Source: a virus
Strand: one strand, 5' to 3'
Virus record (IMG/VR): IMGVR_UViG_3300020430_000015
Span: 1 to 62,054 of that record
DNA length: 62,054 bases
Under the pieces are notes generated by a model. It made no database searches and was not told the DNA's origin. It worked only from the letters and a program-made list of their open reading frames with translations. The position numbers and the translations under genes were made by a program. How positions within the stretch are numbered: position 1 is the first letter of the stretch; each line of letters starts with the position of its first letter. Shown here in pieces: positions 1 to 7,984 of the stretch.

Positions 1-188
1 GTTTCTTCTGCTGATTCTTCTTTTGAAGTTTCTTCTACTTCGATATCTTTGATATCATCTTCTAAAAGACCTTCATAGATTGATCTTGATTTTTCTACAA
101 CGATATTGTGGAAAATCTCTTCTGCCGCTGATTTGTCGTCAGCGATTAATTTTTCAAGCATTTGCTCGAATTTACTTTTATCTGACAT
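1..188 (-). CDS. Prohead core/scaffold protein (gp67/gp68-like), 3' end missing
   Basis: The gene starts at an ATG (186-188 on the plus strand) with a strong AGGAG ribosome site in front, and runs off the left edge after 62 codons. The visible part is helical at its N-terminus (SDKSKFEQMLEKLIADD) and then becomes very acidic (DDIKDIEVEETSKEE). That composition and its place downstream of the portal gene match the small T4 prohead core proteins gp67/gp68, which help build the internal scaffold of the procapsid. Position and composition are the only evidence; the end of the protein is not visible. Major capsid, protease and scaffold genes would be expected just outside the window. Confidence 0.55.
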   Translation of the reverse strand, partial: MSDKSKFEQMLEKLIADDKSAAEEIFHNIVVEKSRSIYEGLLEDDIKDIEVEETSKEESAEE

Positions 189-296
189 TATTTTTCTCCT
201 ATTAACTGTTTTTGATAAGACTGTCCTTATTATTTACATTATTGTTGGTAAAAACGGCAGATAACGGCCCGTTAGAGAGTGTTTTAGACGTCAATT

Positions 297-884
297 TTAC
301 AGGTGATAGCGTCTTTTGAACTCTTGCACTGTGATTTCACTGTAATTTGTGTATTTTTTTAGATCTTTTGCTTCAAACACGTGTGTTCCTTCAGGTATCA
401 CTCTCACAAATCTTTTCAATGCATTCTTTTGCAGTACTATCGAAGTCTGTCTATTCCAGTTGCCATGATAGGTTGCCACGTCTGTATTCTTTTTGTAGTT
501 GGGTGTGTCGCCATATATGTTGTTTAGTTTACCATCTTGGTTGCCTATGAAGTCAAAACCTAAGATGTATATCAATTGATGCTCTTTTTGTGTGGCTAGA
601 TACAATGCTGTGGGTCCAGATGACCAACCTAAACTAGGTTCAAAGAAGTTCAATCCATTCCATTTTTTATATGCTCTATTTGGATTGGTCCAAACCGGCA
701 TTTTTCTGTGTGCATCAGCATGACATATTTCATTAATCATCTTGGCATCTACTGCCACAAGGTAATCTGGTGTGAATGTTCTGTATACGGCATTGCAGGC
801 ATACACTTTGCCGTGTTGTTTCAGAGGCTCTAATGGTATAGGCTTACGACTGAGACCGTTGCCCAGTACAAATGCCACGGACAT
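297..884 (-). CDS. Unknown 195-aa protein, DUF115/MptE-like N-terminus
   Basis: This soluble protein sits in the head-gene operon, 3 bases after the stop of the preceding 79-aa gene. Its start has the pattern AFVLGNG, then an aromatic/Asn stretch (VYACNAVY) and TPDYLVAVDAKM. This resembles the Rossmann-like nucleotide-binding start of DUF115/MptE-type proteins (GNGPS... PDY...D). No membrane segment or signal peptide is seen. The DUF115 link is an inference from motif spacing, and the function is unknown. A role in capsid assembly is not evident, so it may be an accessory gene inserted among head genes. Confidence 0.75.
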   Translation of the reverse strand: MSVAFVLGNGLSRKPIPLEPLKQHGKVYACNAVYRTFTPDYLVAVDAKMINEICHADAHRKMPVWTNPNRAYKKWNGLNFFEPSLGWSSGPTALYLATQKEHQLIYILGFDFIGNQDGKLNNIYGDTPNYKKNTDVATYHGNWNRQTSIVLQKNALKRFVRVIPEGTHVFEAKDLKKYTNYSEITVQEFKRRYHL

Positions 885-887
885 CTA

Positions 888-1127
888 TTATACCTCTGGT
901 TGATTAGCGGAGCCGTACATTTTTCTCACAAATTCTAACTCTTTTTGTTGCTCATCTTTGTGAAACTCGCCGGCTTTACGTGCTTTGTTGATCTGTTTTA
1001 GTGTAAGACGTGTTTTACGTGTATCACTTACACCCATAATACCTTGGTCAGATGTAGGATCGTATTCCTTTTGTTCACCTGATTCAGTAGAAATTTTGTC
1101 GAAATAAAATAATTCACGTAGTATCAT
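888..1127 (-). CDS. Small conserved-type protein downstream of portal, unknown function
   Basis: A 79-aa charged protein between the portal gene and the 195-aa gene. It has a central TRKTRLTLKQINKARKAGE segment and ends with KEL-EFVRKMYG. The composition suggests a small helical, probably DNA- or protein-binding polypeptide. Small proteins of this size occur at this place in T4-like phages, where gp67 is encoded, but this one lacks the acidic character of gp67. No convincing ribosome site lies before the ATG, so translation may be coupled to the portal gene that ends 14 bases upstream. An ATAAATA late-type box directly precedes the start codon. Confidence 0.7.
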   Translation of the reverse strand: MILRELFYFDKISTESGEQKEYDPTSDQGIMGVSDTRKTRLTLKQINKARKAGEFHKDEQQKELEFVRKMYGSANQPEV

Positions 1128-1130
1128 AAT

Positions 1131-1140
1131 GATATTTATG
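1131..1140 (-). promoter_or_regulatory. Possible late promoter box CATAAATATC
   Basis: Read on the minus strand the bases are CATAAATATC, close to the T4 late -10 box TATAAATA. The box ends only three bases before the ATG of the 79-aa gene. Transcripts from it would therefore start inside that gene and could serve only the genes further downstream. It may be a chance match in AT-rich DNA. Confidence 0.3.
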
Positions 1141-1141
1141 T

Positions 1142-2866
1142 TTAAGTGCCTGGAGTTGTAGTTCCTGCGTCTGGTGGAGTGCCTGCTCCTGGAGTGCCTG
1201 CACCTTCGTCACCTGGTTCTGTTGCTGGTGCTTCAGGCTCAGCCGCATCTAAGTCTGCTTGGATACCTGCTGTGCTTACACCTGCACTTCTTAACTCTGT
1301 TGCTGAAGTTGTAGGTTTAGCCTGCGTGGTTGCATCGTTTTCTTCTCTCCATAATCTTTCGTTTTCTGCCATTTCTTCTGGAGTTAATCCTAAGAATCTT
1401 GAAAGTGCATAACGTTTGCTTACAAATGGAACCTGAGCAATCTGTGTGTAAGTAGAAATTCTATTGTTATCAACCTCTGCTTGTCTATAAGATGCAAAGT
1501 TCATTGGTGGATTAAACTTAATATCAAACATTGCGATGTCAATATTAACACCTTTTTCTATCAAATACTGTTTGAACTCTTGATTGAATTCATTTGATAC
1601 CATGTTTTGTAATCTTTCACAGTATTTGTTAAATCTTAATTCTTGAATGTATGCTGTGCCTACTCTACCATCATTGTATTGGCTTTGTCCATCATCAGCA
1701 CCTGTTGGCAAATAAGAACTTGGTATACGTAAACCTCTTAATAGTTTGTTTGTAAAGTATTTTAGATCATCAATCTCACCTAAATTAGTACCACCTGGTA
1801 ATGTTTCTACTTTAGAACCTCTACCTTCTGCTGTTTGTGGGAAGAAATAATCTTCATTGATAGATAATGGATTGTAACTTGAATCAATTACGTTTGTACC
1901 ACCACCCGTGCTTGACGGAATACGTCTTTGGTGTATTTCTGTTTTAACTCTTTCTACAAATTGCATTGCCAAGTGCGATGGCATATTACCTACGTCAATG
2001 TAAAACACTCTACGTTCTGGTGCTCTTTGTACTCTGTAAATTATAATTGCATCTTCTAGTAATTCTTTTTGTTTGTAAACTTTAAAAACACTTTCTAACA
2101 GACTGTTTCCAAATGGAAAGTTCAAATCAAGACCTTCACTTAAACTTAAATGGAAAATGTGCTTGGCATCAACAGCAATTTCTCTTTGTCCTGTAGCAAA
2201 TCTTGTGCCTGGTGAGTCTTGATAATTTGCACCAACCATACCTCTTACACCACCTGTTAAATATCCTGAACCACCGCCAGTTACATTACCAGTTGTTTGA
2301 TATGGAGTTGTTGCCACAAGGTTTCTAAAGTTAAAATTAATATCTCTTACAACATATTGTTCAGGAGTTTTTCCTGTGCTTTCATTTACAATAATTTTAG
2401 AAACTTTTGCAGGATCAACATGAAATAATTTCTTTGTTTCTGGATCTCTAATAAAGAATGAATCACCGTACTTGAATACATTACGCATGATTTTAAATAT
2501 TCTCTTGTTTAAATCATTTAATTTGCACCACTGATGCAAATATTGTTCAATAATTTGTACTTCTGTGTTTGTTGCTTTCTGATTGTATGTAAATTTAAAT
2601 GGAGTATTGTTTTGTGTGTTGTTCTGTGTGCAAAATTCTGCAAGAATATCAAGTGCGGCATTGACCTCACTGTCCATATCCATTACATTGTATTGTCCAT
2701 ATCTTTCTATTCTGTTTGGTGCACCACTGTACACATCAGGAAGATAAGATGAATAGTTTGAACGTGCAGGACCAGGCTTGCCTGTTACTCCTCCACCCAT
2801 TGCTGAATATGTGCCATCAGATGCTCCTGCAACTGGTACTTCACTAAAAAATTTTTTCCAACTCAT
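1142..2866 (-). CDS. 20: Portal vertex protein gp20
   Basis: A 574-aa protein that forms the dodecameric portal through which DNA enters and leaves the head. The N-terminus (MSWKKFFSEVP) and following sequence RIERYGQYNVMDMDSEVNAALDILAEFC are typical of T4-like gp20, as are the internal FPFGNSLLE and RAPERRVFYIDVGNMP segments. T4 gp20 is 524 aa; the extra length here is mainly a Thr/Gly/Pro/Ala-rich C-terminal tail (last ~45 residues). Its start overlaps the stop of the upstream tape-measure-like gene (TAATG), so the two are probably translationally coupled. Confidence 0.93.
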   Translation of the reverse strand: MSWKKFFSEVPVAGASDGTYSAMGGGVTGKPGPARSNYSSYLPDVYSGAPNRIERYGQYNVMDMDSEVNAALDILAEFCTQNNTQNNTPFKFTYNQKATNTEVQIIEQYLHQWCKLNDLNKRIFKIMRNVFKYGDSFFIRDPETKKLFHVDPAKVSKIIVNESTGKTPEQYVVRDINFNFRNLVATTPYQTTGNVTGGGSGYLTGGVRGMVGANYQDSPGTRFATGQREIAVDAKHIFHLSLSEGLDLNFPFGNSLLESVFKVYKQKELLEDAIIIYRVQRAPERRVFYIDVGNMPSHLAMQFVERVKTEIHQRRIPSSTGGGTNVIDSSYNPLSINEDYFFPQTAEGRGSKVETLPGGTNLGEIDDLKYFTNKLLRGLRIPSSYLPTGADDGQSQYNDGRVGTAYIQELRFNKYCERLQNMVSNEFNQEFKQYLIEKGVNIDIAMFDIKFNPPMNFASYRQAEVDNNRISTYTQIAQVPFVSKRYALSRFLGLTPEEMAENERLWREENDATTQAKPTTSATELRSAGVSTAGIQADLDAAEPEAPATEPGDEGAGTPGAGTPPDAGTTTPGT

Positions 2867-5052
2867 TATGTGTTATCCGCCACTATTTTTGTATTGTCTG
2901 ATACGTTCTTAGCAAATTTATTGTTCTGATCCATCATCATTAAAACTTGCTCCATTGTAGTATTTAACTTATCCAACTTGTTTCCTGTTTCAGTTGCGGA
3001 TGTTGTAATTGATCCTGACATTCCGGAATTCAGATTGTTCATTGCTTCTCCAAGATTACTTAAACTGTTAGCATACATATCAATCTTACCTTTGTCAAGA
3101 GAATCTAGTGTTGCATTGATACTTTTGGCAAAGTTTTCTGGTCCACCGCCAAAAAGTTTTCCAAAAAAGCCTGTTGCTGATGCACTTGTGGCACTTCCCA
3201 TGTCTACCATTGCACCTGCCAGTGTTTTCAAACCACTTGCTGTGTCTTTTAAACCTTGGCCATCTATGTTGGTGAGCCCTTCTATACCTGTTGTAAATTT
3301 TTGTAGTGCACCACCCATTAGATATGTCGCGCCGGCAATACCTGCACCCAATACTGCAATAGACCCTGCTATGATTGAGGCTCCTAATAAAATTTTAGGA
3401 TTAGCCAATGTGCCTAATGCTCTTCCTAATAGAGAAAATACTTTTCCTGCACCTGCACCTATTCCTTTAGCAAGTCCACCTACGTTTGCTCCTATTCTAG
3501 ATACTGATCCACCACCTCCACCGCCAAGATAAGAACCAGCAGAAGTTAAACCTTTGCTCGCCGCTTGTCCTAACTTAATACTACCAAAGCCTCCTAGTGC
3601 CAATAAAGCGACACCTATTGCAGTTCCGAACTTGCCCATTTCTTCAGTTAAGAAGGATACCATATTTCCAAATAGTTCTAAAGGAACAGAAATTAAATTA
3701 AACAGTCCTGCTAGTGTTGTTGTTGCCGGAGCCAACACCGCCGCGAATGCTGTTCTCAATCTTTGTGTTGCTCTGTCAAATTGAAGTGCGGCTGTTCCTG
3801 CGGCTTCTTGTGCTTTTCTTTGTTCTTCAGTCACTTGTTGTAAATCGCCTAAAGCATTTTTAAATGCAATCGTTTCGAATCTTACATCAAAGAAGTCTAC
3901 GCCGAATTGTTTTAATTGTGCAAATCTTTGTCTTTCTTCTGCACTTAAATTTCCTGTTTCTTGTGCCGCTGTTTGGAACACAGACATCAATTGTTCTACT
4001 GAACCCGACTCACCTCTGCTGACTCTGTCCAGTGCTTCACTAAATCCTTGCAACTGCATAATACCTGCCTCTCTTGCATTTGTAGGAATTCCGCCTGTTG
4101 CAATTAAATTTCTTAATGACTGTCCAAGTTCTTGCGAACCTTTATCTGTTAAAGACAATGCTCTCTGTATCACTGCTTGTTGTTTTTGATCCATACCAGC
4201 CATTTGTAATTTTAATCTAGAGTCAGCGGCATTCTGTTTCATTTCTTGTGCCAACATATCTCTATTTTTTCCTGTTAGCCTTGTTAACAAGTCAAGATTA
4301 GTTAGGTACTCATCCGCACCTGAGGCAAGTTCTCGCGAAGTCATTGTTTGTGTTCTGCCTAATTGAGTTTGGATTTCTAAATATTCACCTGCACCTTCGG
4401 CAATTCTGTCCATTGTAAAACCTAGACCAGATAATTTTTCGAATGTTTCACCTTGTGAAAGTTCTATGAGTGCTTGGGAAAATCTTTGGAATCCTTGACC
4501 AGCAGTTCCACCTAGTAAGGCAAGATTGCCTTGCGCCGCCGCAACTGCTGAGGTAAGTTGCCCCATTGTTAGTCCTGTTATTCCAGATACTCTTCTTAAT
4601 TCACTGATGCTTTGACCTGCTGTTGCACCCACAGTTGAAAGTTGTCTGTAGAAATCTACGTTGTCAGACAACGCATCTAAAAGTGTACTTGCAATGTAAC
4701 CAACAGTTTGTCCTAATACACCCATCTGTGCTGTGGAATATTTTACTGTTGATCCGAGACTTTTTAGTGTACCTGTGGCTAACGTAACACCAACAGCCAT
4801 TGTGTTTTGAATTTTGGCATATTTGTTTAATCCAGTGGTTGTTTCTTCCAAATCTTCATTGAGGTCTTCCAAATAGGATCCCACAGTTTTCATTTCTTTG
4901 GCAGTCTTTCCTGTGGCTTGTGCCACTGACGCCATACCTGTGCTTCCGCCAAGTGCTTTTACCAATGCTTTAAGTGTGGTTTCCTGAGCAACGCCTGAGG
5001 CGGCTATGCCCTTTGCCAATGCATCCAATTGATCTGGTGTTAAATCTGCCAT
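2866..5052 (-). CDS. Tape-measure-like tail protein
   Basis: A 728-aa protein rich in Ala, Gly, Leu and Gln. The N-terminal two thirds are mostly predicted helix with many Gln/Ala/Thr. The region around residues 475-500 (GTAIGVALLALGGFGSIKLG) and another around 555-590 (Ile/Ala/Gly-rich) are hydrophobic enough to be membrane-spanning. This build, long helices plus one or two hydrophobic segments, is typical of tail tape-measure proteins, which fix tail length and pass into the cell membrane during DNA injection. In T4 that job belongs to gp29, to which I see no direct motif. It is first in an operon with gp20. A structural role is likely; the exact function is an inference. Confidence 0.65.
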   Translation of the reverse strand: MADLTPDQLDALAKGIAASGVAQETTLKALVKALGGSTGMASVAQATGKTAKEMKTVGSYLEDLNEDLEETTTGLNKYAKIQNTMAVGVTLATGTLKSLGSTVKYSTAQMGVLGQTVGYIASTLLDALSDNVDFYRQLSTVGATAGQSISELRRVSGITGLTMGQLTSAVAAAQGNLALLGGTAGQGFQRFSQALIELSQGETFEKLSGLGFTMDRIAEGAGEYLEIQTQLGRTQTMTSRELASGADEYLTNLDLLTRLTGKNRDMLAQEMKQNAADSRLKLQMAGMDQKQQAVIQRALSLTDKGSQELGQSLRNLIATGGIPTNAREAGIMQLQGFSEALDRVSRGESGSVEQLMSVFQTAAQETGNLSAEERQRFAQLKQFGVDFFDVRFETIAFKNALGDLQQVTEEQRKAQEAAGTAALQFDRATQRLRTAFAAVLAPATTTLAGLFNLISVPLELFGNMVSFLTEEMGKFGTAIGVALLALGGFGSIKLGQAASKGLTSAGSYLGGGGGGSVSRIGANVGGLAKGIGAGAGKVFSLLGRALGTLANPKILLGASIIAGSIAVLGAGIAGATYLMGGALQKFTTGIEGLTNIDGQGLKDTASGLKTLAGAMVDMGSATSASATGFFGKLFGGGPENFAKSINATLDSLDKGKIDMYANSLSNLGEAMNNLNSGMSGSITTSATETGNKLDKLNTTMEQVLMMMDQNNKFAKNVSDNTKIVADNT

Positions 5053-5144
5053 ATTACCAAATTGTATTTAAATCCAATCATTAAGTACGCACTTAATACT
5101 CATCACTAAATATGTGTATATAAAAAAGTGCGTAACACTTTCTT

Positions 5145-5154
5145 GTATTTATTG
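5145..5154 (-). promoter_or_regulatory. Late promoter CAATAAATAC for tape measure-portal operon
   Basis: On the minus strand the bases are CAATAAATAC, identical to boxes found before the gp6 gene and before the gene at 36070. It lies about 93 bases before the start of the tape-measure-like gene, in a 110-base divergent intergenic space. The match to the T4 late -10 box TATAAATA is 7 of 8. Confidence 0.55.
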
Positions 5155-5162
5155 GAGATAAA

Positions 5163-6035
5163 ATGACAGAATTACAACAAGGACAAACACCACAAGCGAA
5201 TCCTTTAAAGAAATATTACAGACAACCCAAGCAGTATATCAAACTGCCTAGCGGTTACAAATTTTATCCTGAAGGAGCAATACAAGTTCCAGAGTCAGGA
5301 GAGATTGCTGTGTACCCTATGACAGCAAAAGACGAATTACTTTTTAAGACACCAGATGCATTATTAAACGGTGAAGCCACTGTAACAGTGATACAGAGTT
5401 GTGTGCCAGCCATAAAGAATGCTTGGGCAATGCCTAGCATAGATGTTGATGCTGTGCTAATAGCAATCAGAATGGCAACATACGGTGAAAAGATGTCTGT
5501 GCCGGTCACAATACCTAACACAAAAATACAGAGAGATTTTGAATTAAATTTACAATCATCTCTGGACAAACTTCTTTCAGCACAATATCAAGACACTGTG
5601 TTTGTGGCAGACATGGAAGTGACTACCAATCCTTTGAATTACAGTCAGTTCACAAAGATGGCAATCAAATCTTTTGAAGAAGCACGTTTACAGGAAACAA
5701 TAAGAAATCAAGACATACCTGAAGAAGACAAACTGAAAAGATTTCAGCAGAGTTTAACAAAATTGACTGCGTTAAATGTTGGCATGGTCACTGAAACTGT
5801 GGTATCTGTAAAAGTTGATGGACAGACTGTAACAGACAAAGCCATGATAGCAGAGTTTATTGAAAATGCTGAAAAAGGATTCTTTCAAACAATACTGGAT
5901 CATTTAGAAAAACAACGAGATGCCTTTGCACTTCCTGAAATGGAAATCACAACCACGGAACAAGAACGCAAAGAAGGTGCTCCAGAATCTTTCAAACTAC
6001 CTATACAATTTGATACCGCAAATTTTTTCGCTTAA
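5163..6035 (+). CDS. 26: gp26-like baseplate hub / tail assembly protein
   Basis: A 290-aa protein resembling the T4 baseplate family that includes gp26 (Pfam T4_baseplate). The N-terminal part has the family pattern: KLPSGYKFYPEGAIQVPESGEIAVYPMTAKDELLF, then LLNGEATVTVIQSCVPAIKN and DVDAVLIAIRMATYGE. T4 gp26 is about 208 aa. A good ribosome site (TTGGAG) precedes the ATG. The ORF ends in FDTANFFA, right on a run of six T, and a -1 frame that is open from 6014 continues with family-like sequence to 6259. The full-length product is therefore probably a frameshift fusion of about 365 aa, with this ORF the short form. It may act as a chaperone for the tape measure encoded divergently next to it. 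Confidence 0.8.
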   Translation: MTELQQGQTPQANPLKKYYRQPKQYIKLPSGYKFYPEGAIQVPESGEIAVYPMTAKDELLFKTPDALLNGEATVTVIQSCVPAIKNAWAMPSIDVDAVLIAIRMATYGEKMSVPVTIPNTKIQRDFELNLQSSLDKLLSAQYQDTVFVADMEVTTNPLNYSQFTKMAIKSFEEARLQETIRNQDIPEEDKLKRFQQSLTKLTALNVGMVTETVVSVKVDGQTVTDKAMIAEFIENAEKGFFQTILDHLEKQRDAFALPEMEITTTEQERKEGAPESFKLPIQFDTANFFA

Positions 6036-6259
6036 AAATCTCCACACTGGATATTTCTGAGATCCTTAAGATGGCCAAGGACATGGAAAATGAAACTAAA
6101 AATTTCAAAGCAGAACTCACAAAAATTGCTTGGTTCATGCGTGGTGGAGTCACAATGGAAGAGATATACATGAGTGCACCAGAAGACAGAGAGATCATGG
6201 CAAAAGTGATCAAAGACAATCTAGACACAGCCAAAAAAACAGGACAACCGTTCTTTTAA
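6014..6259 (+). CDS. C-terminal part of gp26-like protein in the -1 frame
   Basis: This frame is open from 6014, overlaps the end of the 290-aa ORF by 22 bases, and reads FRLKISTLDISEILKMAKDM before its first internal ATG at 6071. It continues with KIAWFMRGGVTMEE and ends KVIKDNLDTAKKTGQPFF, endings like those I recall for T4-like gp26/gp51-type proteins. The ATG at 6071 has no ribosome site, and useful-looking protein sequence lies in front of it, so independent translation is unlikely. Production by -1 ribosomal frameshifting from the upstream ORF fits best. A one-base homopolymer error in the assembled sequence would give the same picture. Confidence 0.7.
   Translation, partial: YRKFFRLKISTLDISEILKMAKDMENETKNFKAELTKIAWFMRGGVTMEEIYMSAPEDREIMAKVIKDNLDTAKKTGQPFF
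6020..6029 (+). other. Putative -1 ribosomal frameshift site (slippery run)
   Basis: The bases AAATTTTTTC are read in frame 0 as ..A AAT TTT TTC. They contain two overlapping X XXY YYZ heptamers, A AAT TTT and T TTT TTC, both allowing re-pairing in the -1 frame. The zero frame stops at 6033-6035. The -1 frame has its own stop at 6011-6013 just upstream and is then open to 6259, so the shift must happen exactly in this window. No clear stimulatory hairpin or upstream Shine-Dalgarno was seen. Confidence 0.6.
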
Positions 6260-6332
6260 TGCAAACTAACACATAATATAAAGTGTAAAATAATCTACCT
6301 TACAGACATCTAAAATCAAATATGCTGTTTTA

Positions 6333-6935
6333 ATGATGAAATCACCTGTTCTAAATAATACACCTATGCAAGTATACACGCAAATAACCAAACCTGCGGA
6401 GTTAAACGGAGATGATGTCTGGATACCCTGTATGAAAACATATACAGTGGACCATGATCCCGCCAAGCCGCAAGGCTTAATCATCACACACATCGAATCA
6501 GTCAATCATTACAAACACAGTCTCAAAAAATTACTAGATCAAAAAATTTATGCAGTGGGTTCCAAGACCTACGATAGACTAGTGGAGATAGGATTTAACG
6601 AAAACAACATACACTGGCGACACAAGGCGGATGAACTCAAACTGATGAGTAAAGACGTAGGGCCACTCACGTGGCTCCGCGGAGACAAATACGCAAGAGA
6701 TTTTTCGAAGATGCCAAATGTGACCACCATCCAGACCTACGAGTCACGTCCTGACAGGGACGCCGTTAAAAAAATTTTAAAGATGGATCCCAAAGTGATT
6801 CATGTGTACCAACAAAGTGTGTTGGAAGAATTGGAAGTTAGAGATTGGAGTCACACAAAACTCCGCTATGTTCAGAGTGCAGACCCTGATAAGAGTTTGT
6901 GGTTGGACTGTGAACAGTTTGATCCTAATGTGTAA
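6333..6935 (+). CDS. HemD-like (uroporphyrinogen-III synthase superfamily) protein
   Basis: A 200-aa protein not typical of the structural set around it. The order of motifs matches the two-domain HemD fold: GLIITHIESVNHYKHSLKKL (usual 'TS.n.v' strand-helix), then KIYAVGSKTYDRLVEIGF (the family's AVG..T...L...G), then LTWLRGDKYARDF (lylrG....) and a final VIHVYQQSVLEEL. True HemD closes hydroxymethylbilane to uroporphyrinogen III in haem, sirohaem and cobalamin synthesis. The usual length is about 240-260 aa, so this one is short and has few invariant residues to test. The fold assignment is moderate; enzymatic activity is an inference. A 73-base gap with no clear promoter separates it from the preceding gene. 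Confidence 0.5.
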   Translation: MMKSPVLNNTPMQVYTQITKPAELNGDDVWIPCMKTYTVDHDPAKPQGLIITHIESVNHYKHSLKKLLDQKIYAVGSKTYDRLVEIGFNENNIHWRHKADELKLMSKDVGPLTWLRGDKYARDFSKMPNVTTIQTYESRPDRDAVKKILKMDPKVIHVYQQSVLEELEVRDWSHTKLRYVQSADPDKSLWLDCEQFDPNV

Positions 6936-7069
6936 GAACGACTGCGTCGTTCTGCTTCGCTAAACGCTCAGCAATTAAGCAATCAACATAACGAAGTTAT
7001 GTGTCGCATCATGCAGATAGTTGATCCATACTTCACCCGTTTGGGCAAAGTAGGAGCCATCATGCGAGA
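6936..7069. other. Non-coding gap with two short hairpins between convergent genes
   Basis: Between the convergent ends of the HemD-like gene and the small minus-strand ORF lie two perfect 7-bp inverted repeats with 3-base loops: GAACGAC/GTCGTTC at 6936-6952, starting right after the stop codon, and ACATAAC/GTTATGT at 6986-7002. Neither is followed by a long T run, so they are at best weak or bidirectional terminators. No other feature is seen here. Confidence 0.4.
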
Positions 7070-7267
7070 TTAGCCTGCCATTGTGTGAGAGGAAATTTCT
7101 TTCGATCGGAAGCGGTGACCCGCCAACTCCCTATTCCAGACTTCATAGTCACGGGCAACTGACCCACCCTTCACAAACAAAGTGAGTAGTTGTGATGTTG
7201 TATCTTTTTCACAGAGCATCTTCTTTTGTGCCTCAAGTAAGCACTTGCCTTGCAACTCAGGATTCAC
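7070..7267 (-). CDS. Small ORF, unknown function (GTG start)
   Basis: A 65-aa ORF that would be the last gene of the minus-strand recombination operon, 54 bases after the nuclease gene. It starts with GTG and only a weak ribosome site. It has a well-formed helical N-terminus (LQGKCLLEAQKKMLCEKD) and a distinctive KGGSVARDYEVWNREL segment, which looks like real protein rather than chance translation. No function can be assigned. If it is not a gene, 6936-7321 would be an unusually long non-coding stretch for this phage. Confidence 0.45.
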   Translation of the reverse strand: MNPELQGKCLLEAQKKMLCEKDTTSQLLTLFVKGGSVARDYEVWNRELAGHRFRSKEISSHTMAG

Positions 7268-7321
7268 CTAACGTTTTATCAACTGCATTTCCTGGATATC
7301 GCTATCAACTGTGTTGCTATG

Positions 7322-7750
7322 TTAAGCCTTGTGAGATTTTAATTCTTCTTTTAGGACTTTGGATCCGCCTACGCGAACATTAATAATTCCATTGTAGTAG
7401 TCGTCTGTTTCGAGCACTCTTCTGTCAAACTGTTCCTTGGCTTCCAAATAACTCATTGTGCCTCTGTTTGAGCAAATGTATAATATTTCCCTAGTAAATT
7501 TGTCTTCCCCTTGTGCCTTGACGTCAGCAACCAAATGATCATTGGAACCCCAATAGTCTCTCCAGTCACTTTCGACTTTGCTTCTACGTTTGTTTATTCT
7601 TCCCTTGAGTGGCGGACGTGTCTTCTTGAATTTTGCCAGTTTTTTGCCCACATATTTTTTACCGTTGGTTGTATTGGTAATGAGATACACAAAGCCTTCA
7701 CAGTCTTCTGGCAGTGTGTCTATGGGTTTTCCTTGATATGTCCATGCCAT
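7322..7750 (-). CDS. GIY-YIG family endonuclease
   Basis: A 142-aa protein whose N-terminus has the GIY-YIG nuclease core: GFVYLIT at residues 19-25 (the 'GIY' strand) and KKYVGKK at 31-37 (the 'YIG' strand). A basic stretch (KKTRPPLKGRINKRR) and a Glu in SYLEAKEQF follow; the Glu fits the metal-binding Glu of the fold. Such nucleases in T4-like phages include the free-standing homing enzymes (Seg type) and recombination or repair nucleases. Its place directly after gp46 suggests either a homing gene or a partner of the recombination nuclease. I see no separate DNA-binding repeat domain. Confidence 0.75.
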   Translation of the reverse strand: MAWTYQGKPIDTLPEDCEGFVYLITNTTNGKKYVGKKLAKFKKTRPPLKGRINKRRSKVESDWRDYWGSNDHLVADVKAQGEDKFTREILYICSNRGTMSYLEAKEQFDRRVLETDDYYNGIINVRVGGSKVLKEELKSHKA

Positions 7751-7768
7751 ACCAATACTTACCGTGTG

Positions 7769-7984
7769 CTATTTTTGGTTGTGTGTCTTTTGATTTCTGC
7801 TGTCTTCAAACTCTGTTGTGAGTTCTTTTCTACGTGTTCGGGCCAAAATTCGAATTTCCGCGAGCGCCTTTCTGGCGGCTACTTTGGTAGCGAGGCTCCG
7901 CCTCTTCGCGAACTGCTCGTTTGCCTTGAAGTACGCCATGTATGCTTTGGTCAACTTATCATGTGTATCATCTTGTATGCTCAT
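7769..7984 (-). CDS. Small basic protein overlapping the end of gp46
   Basis: A 71-aa protein beginning MSIQDDTHDKL. This start was chosen because GGAG lies four bases before its ATG; longer in-frame starts (to 8005) lack such a site. Its start overlaps the last codons of gp46 by 17 bases, so translation is coupled. The centre (KVAARKALAEIRILARTRRKEL) is strongly basic and helical, similar in pattern to the small histone H1/Hc1-like proteins of bacteria and phages. DNA binding is plausible; the function is unproven. Confidence 0.7.
   Translation of the reverse strand: MSIQDDTHDKLTKAYMAYFKANEQFAKRRSLATKVAARKALAEIRILARTRRKELTTEFEDSRNQKTHNQK

Noticed and set aside
3554-3784. Plus-strand ORF inside the tape-measure-like gene
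   Set aside because: It mirrors the Ala/Gly/Leu-rich coding strand as Pro/Ala-rich text, the usual shadow of a real gene; no ribosome site.
5081-5092. TTAAGTACGCAC here and again at 58727-58738, both in divergent gaps beside a late box
   Set aside because: A 12-base match in two places of a 62-kb AT-rich window is expected by chance, and its position relative to the late box differs between the two sites.
5087-5133. ACGCACTT (5087-5094) and AAGTGCGT (5126-5133) inverted repeat
   Set aside because: The loop is about 31 bases and no T run follows, so a terminator is not supported; an operator role has no further evidence.
6936-7069. Possible tRNA or structured RNA in the short non-coding gap
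   Set aside because: Only two short hairpins; no tRNA T-loop or acceptor stem could be drawn.
7192-7383. Plus-strand ORF opposite the small gene at 7070-7267
   Set aside because: No ribosome site, Cys/Leu-rich random composition, and it runs into the nuclease gene on the other strand.
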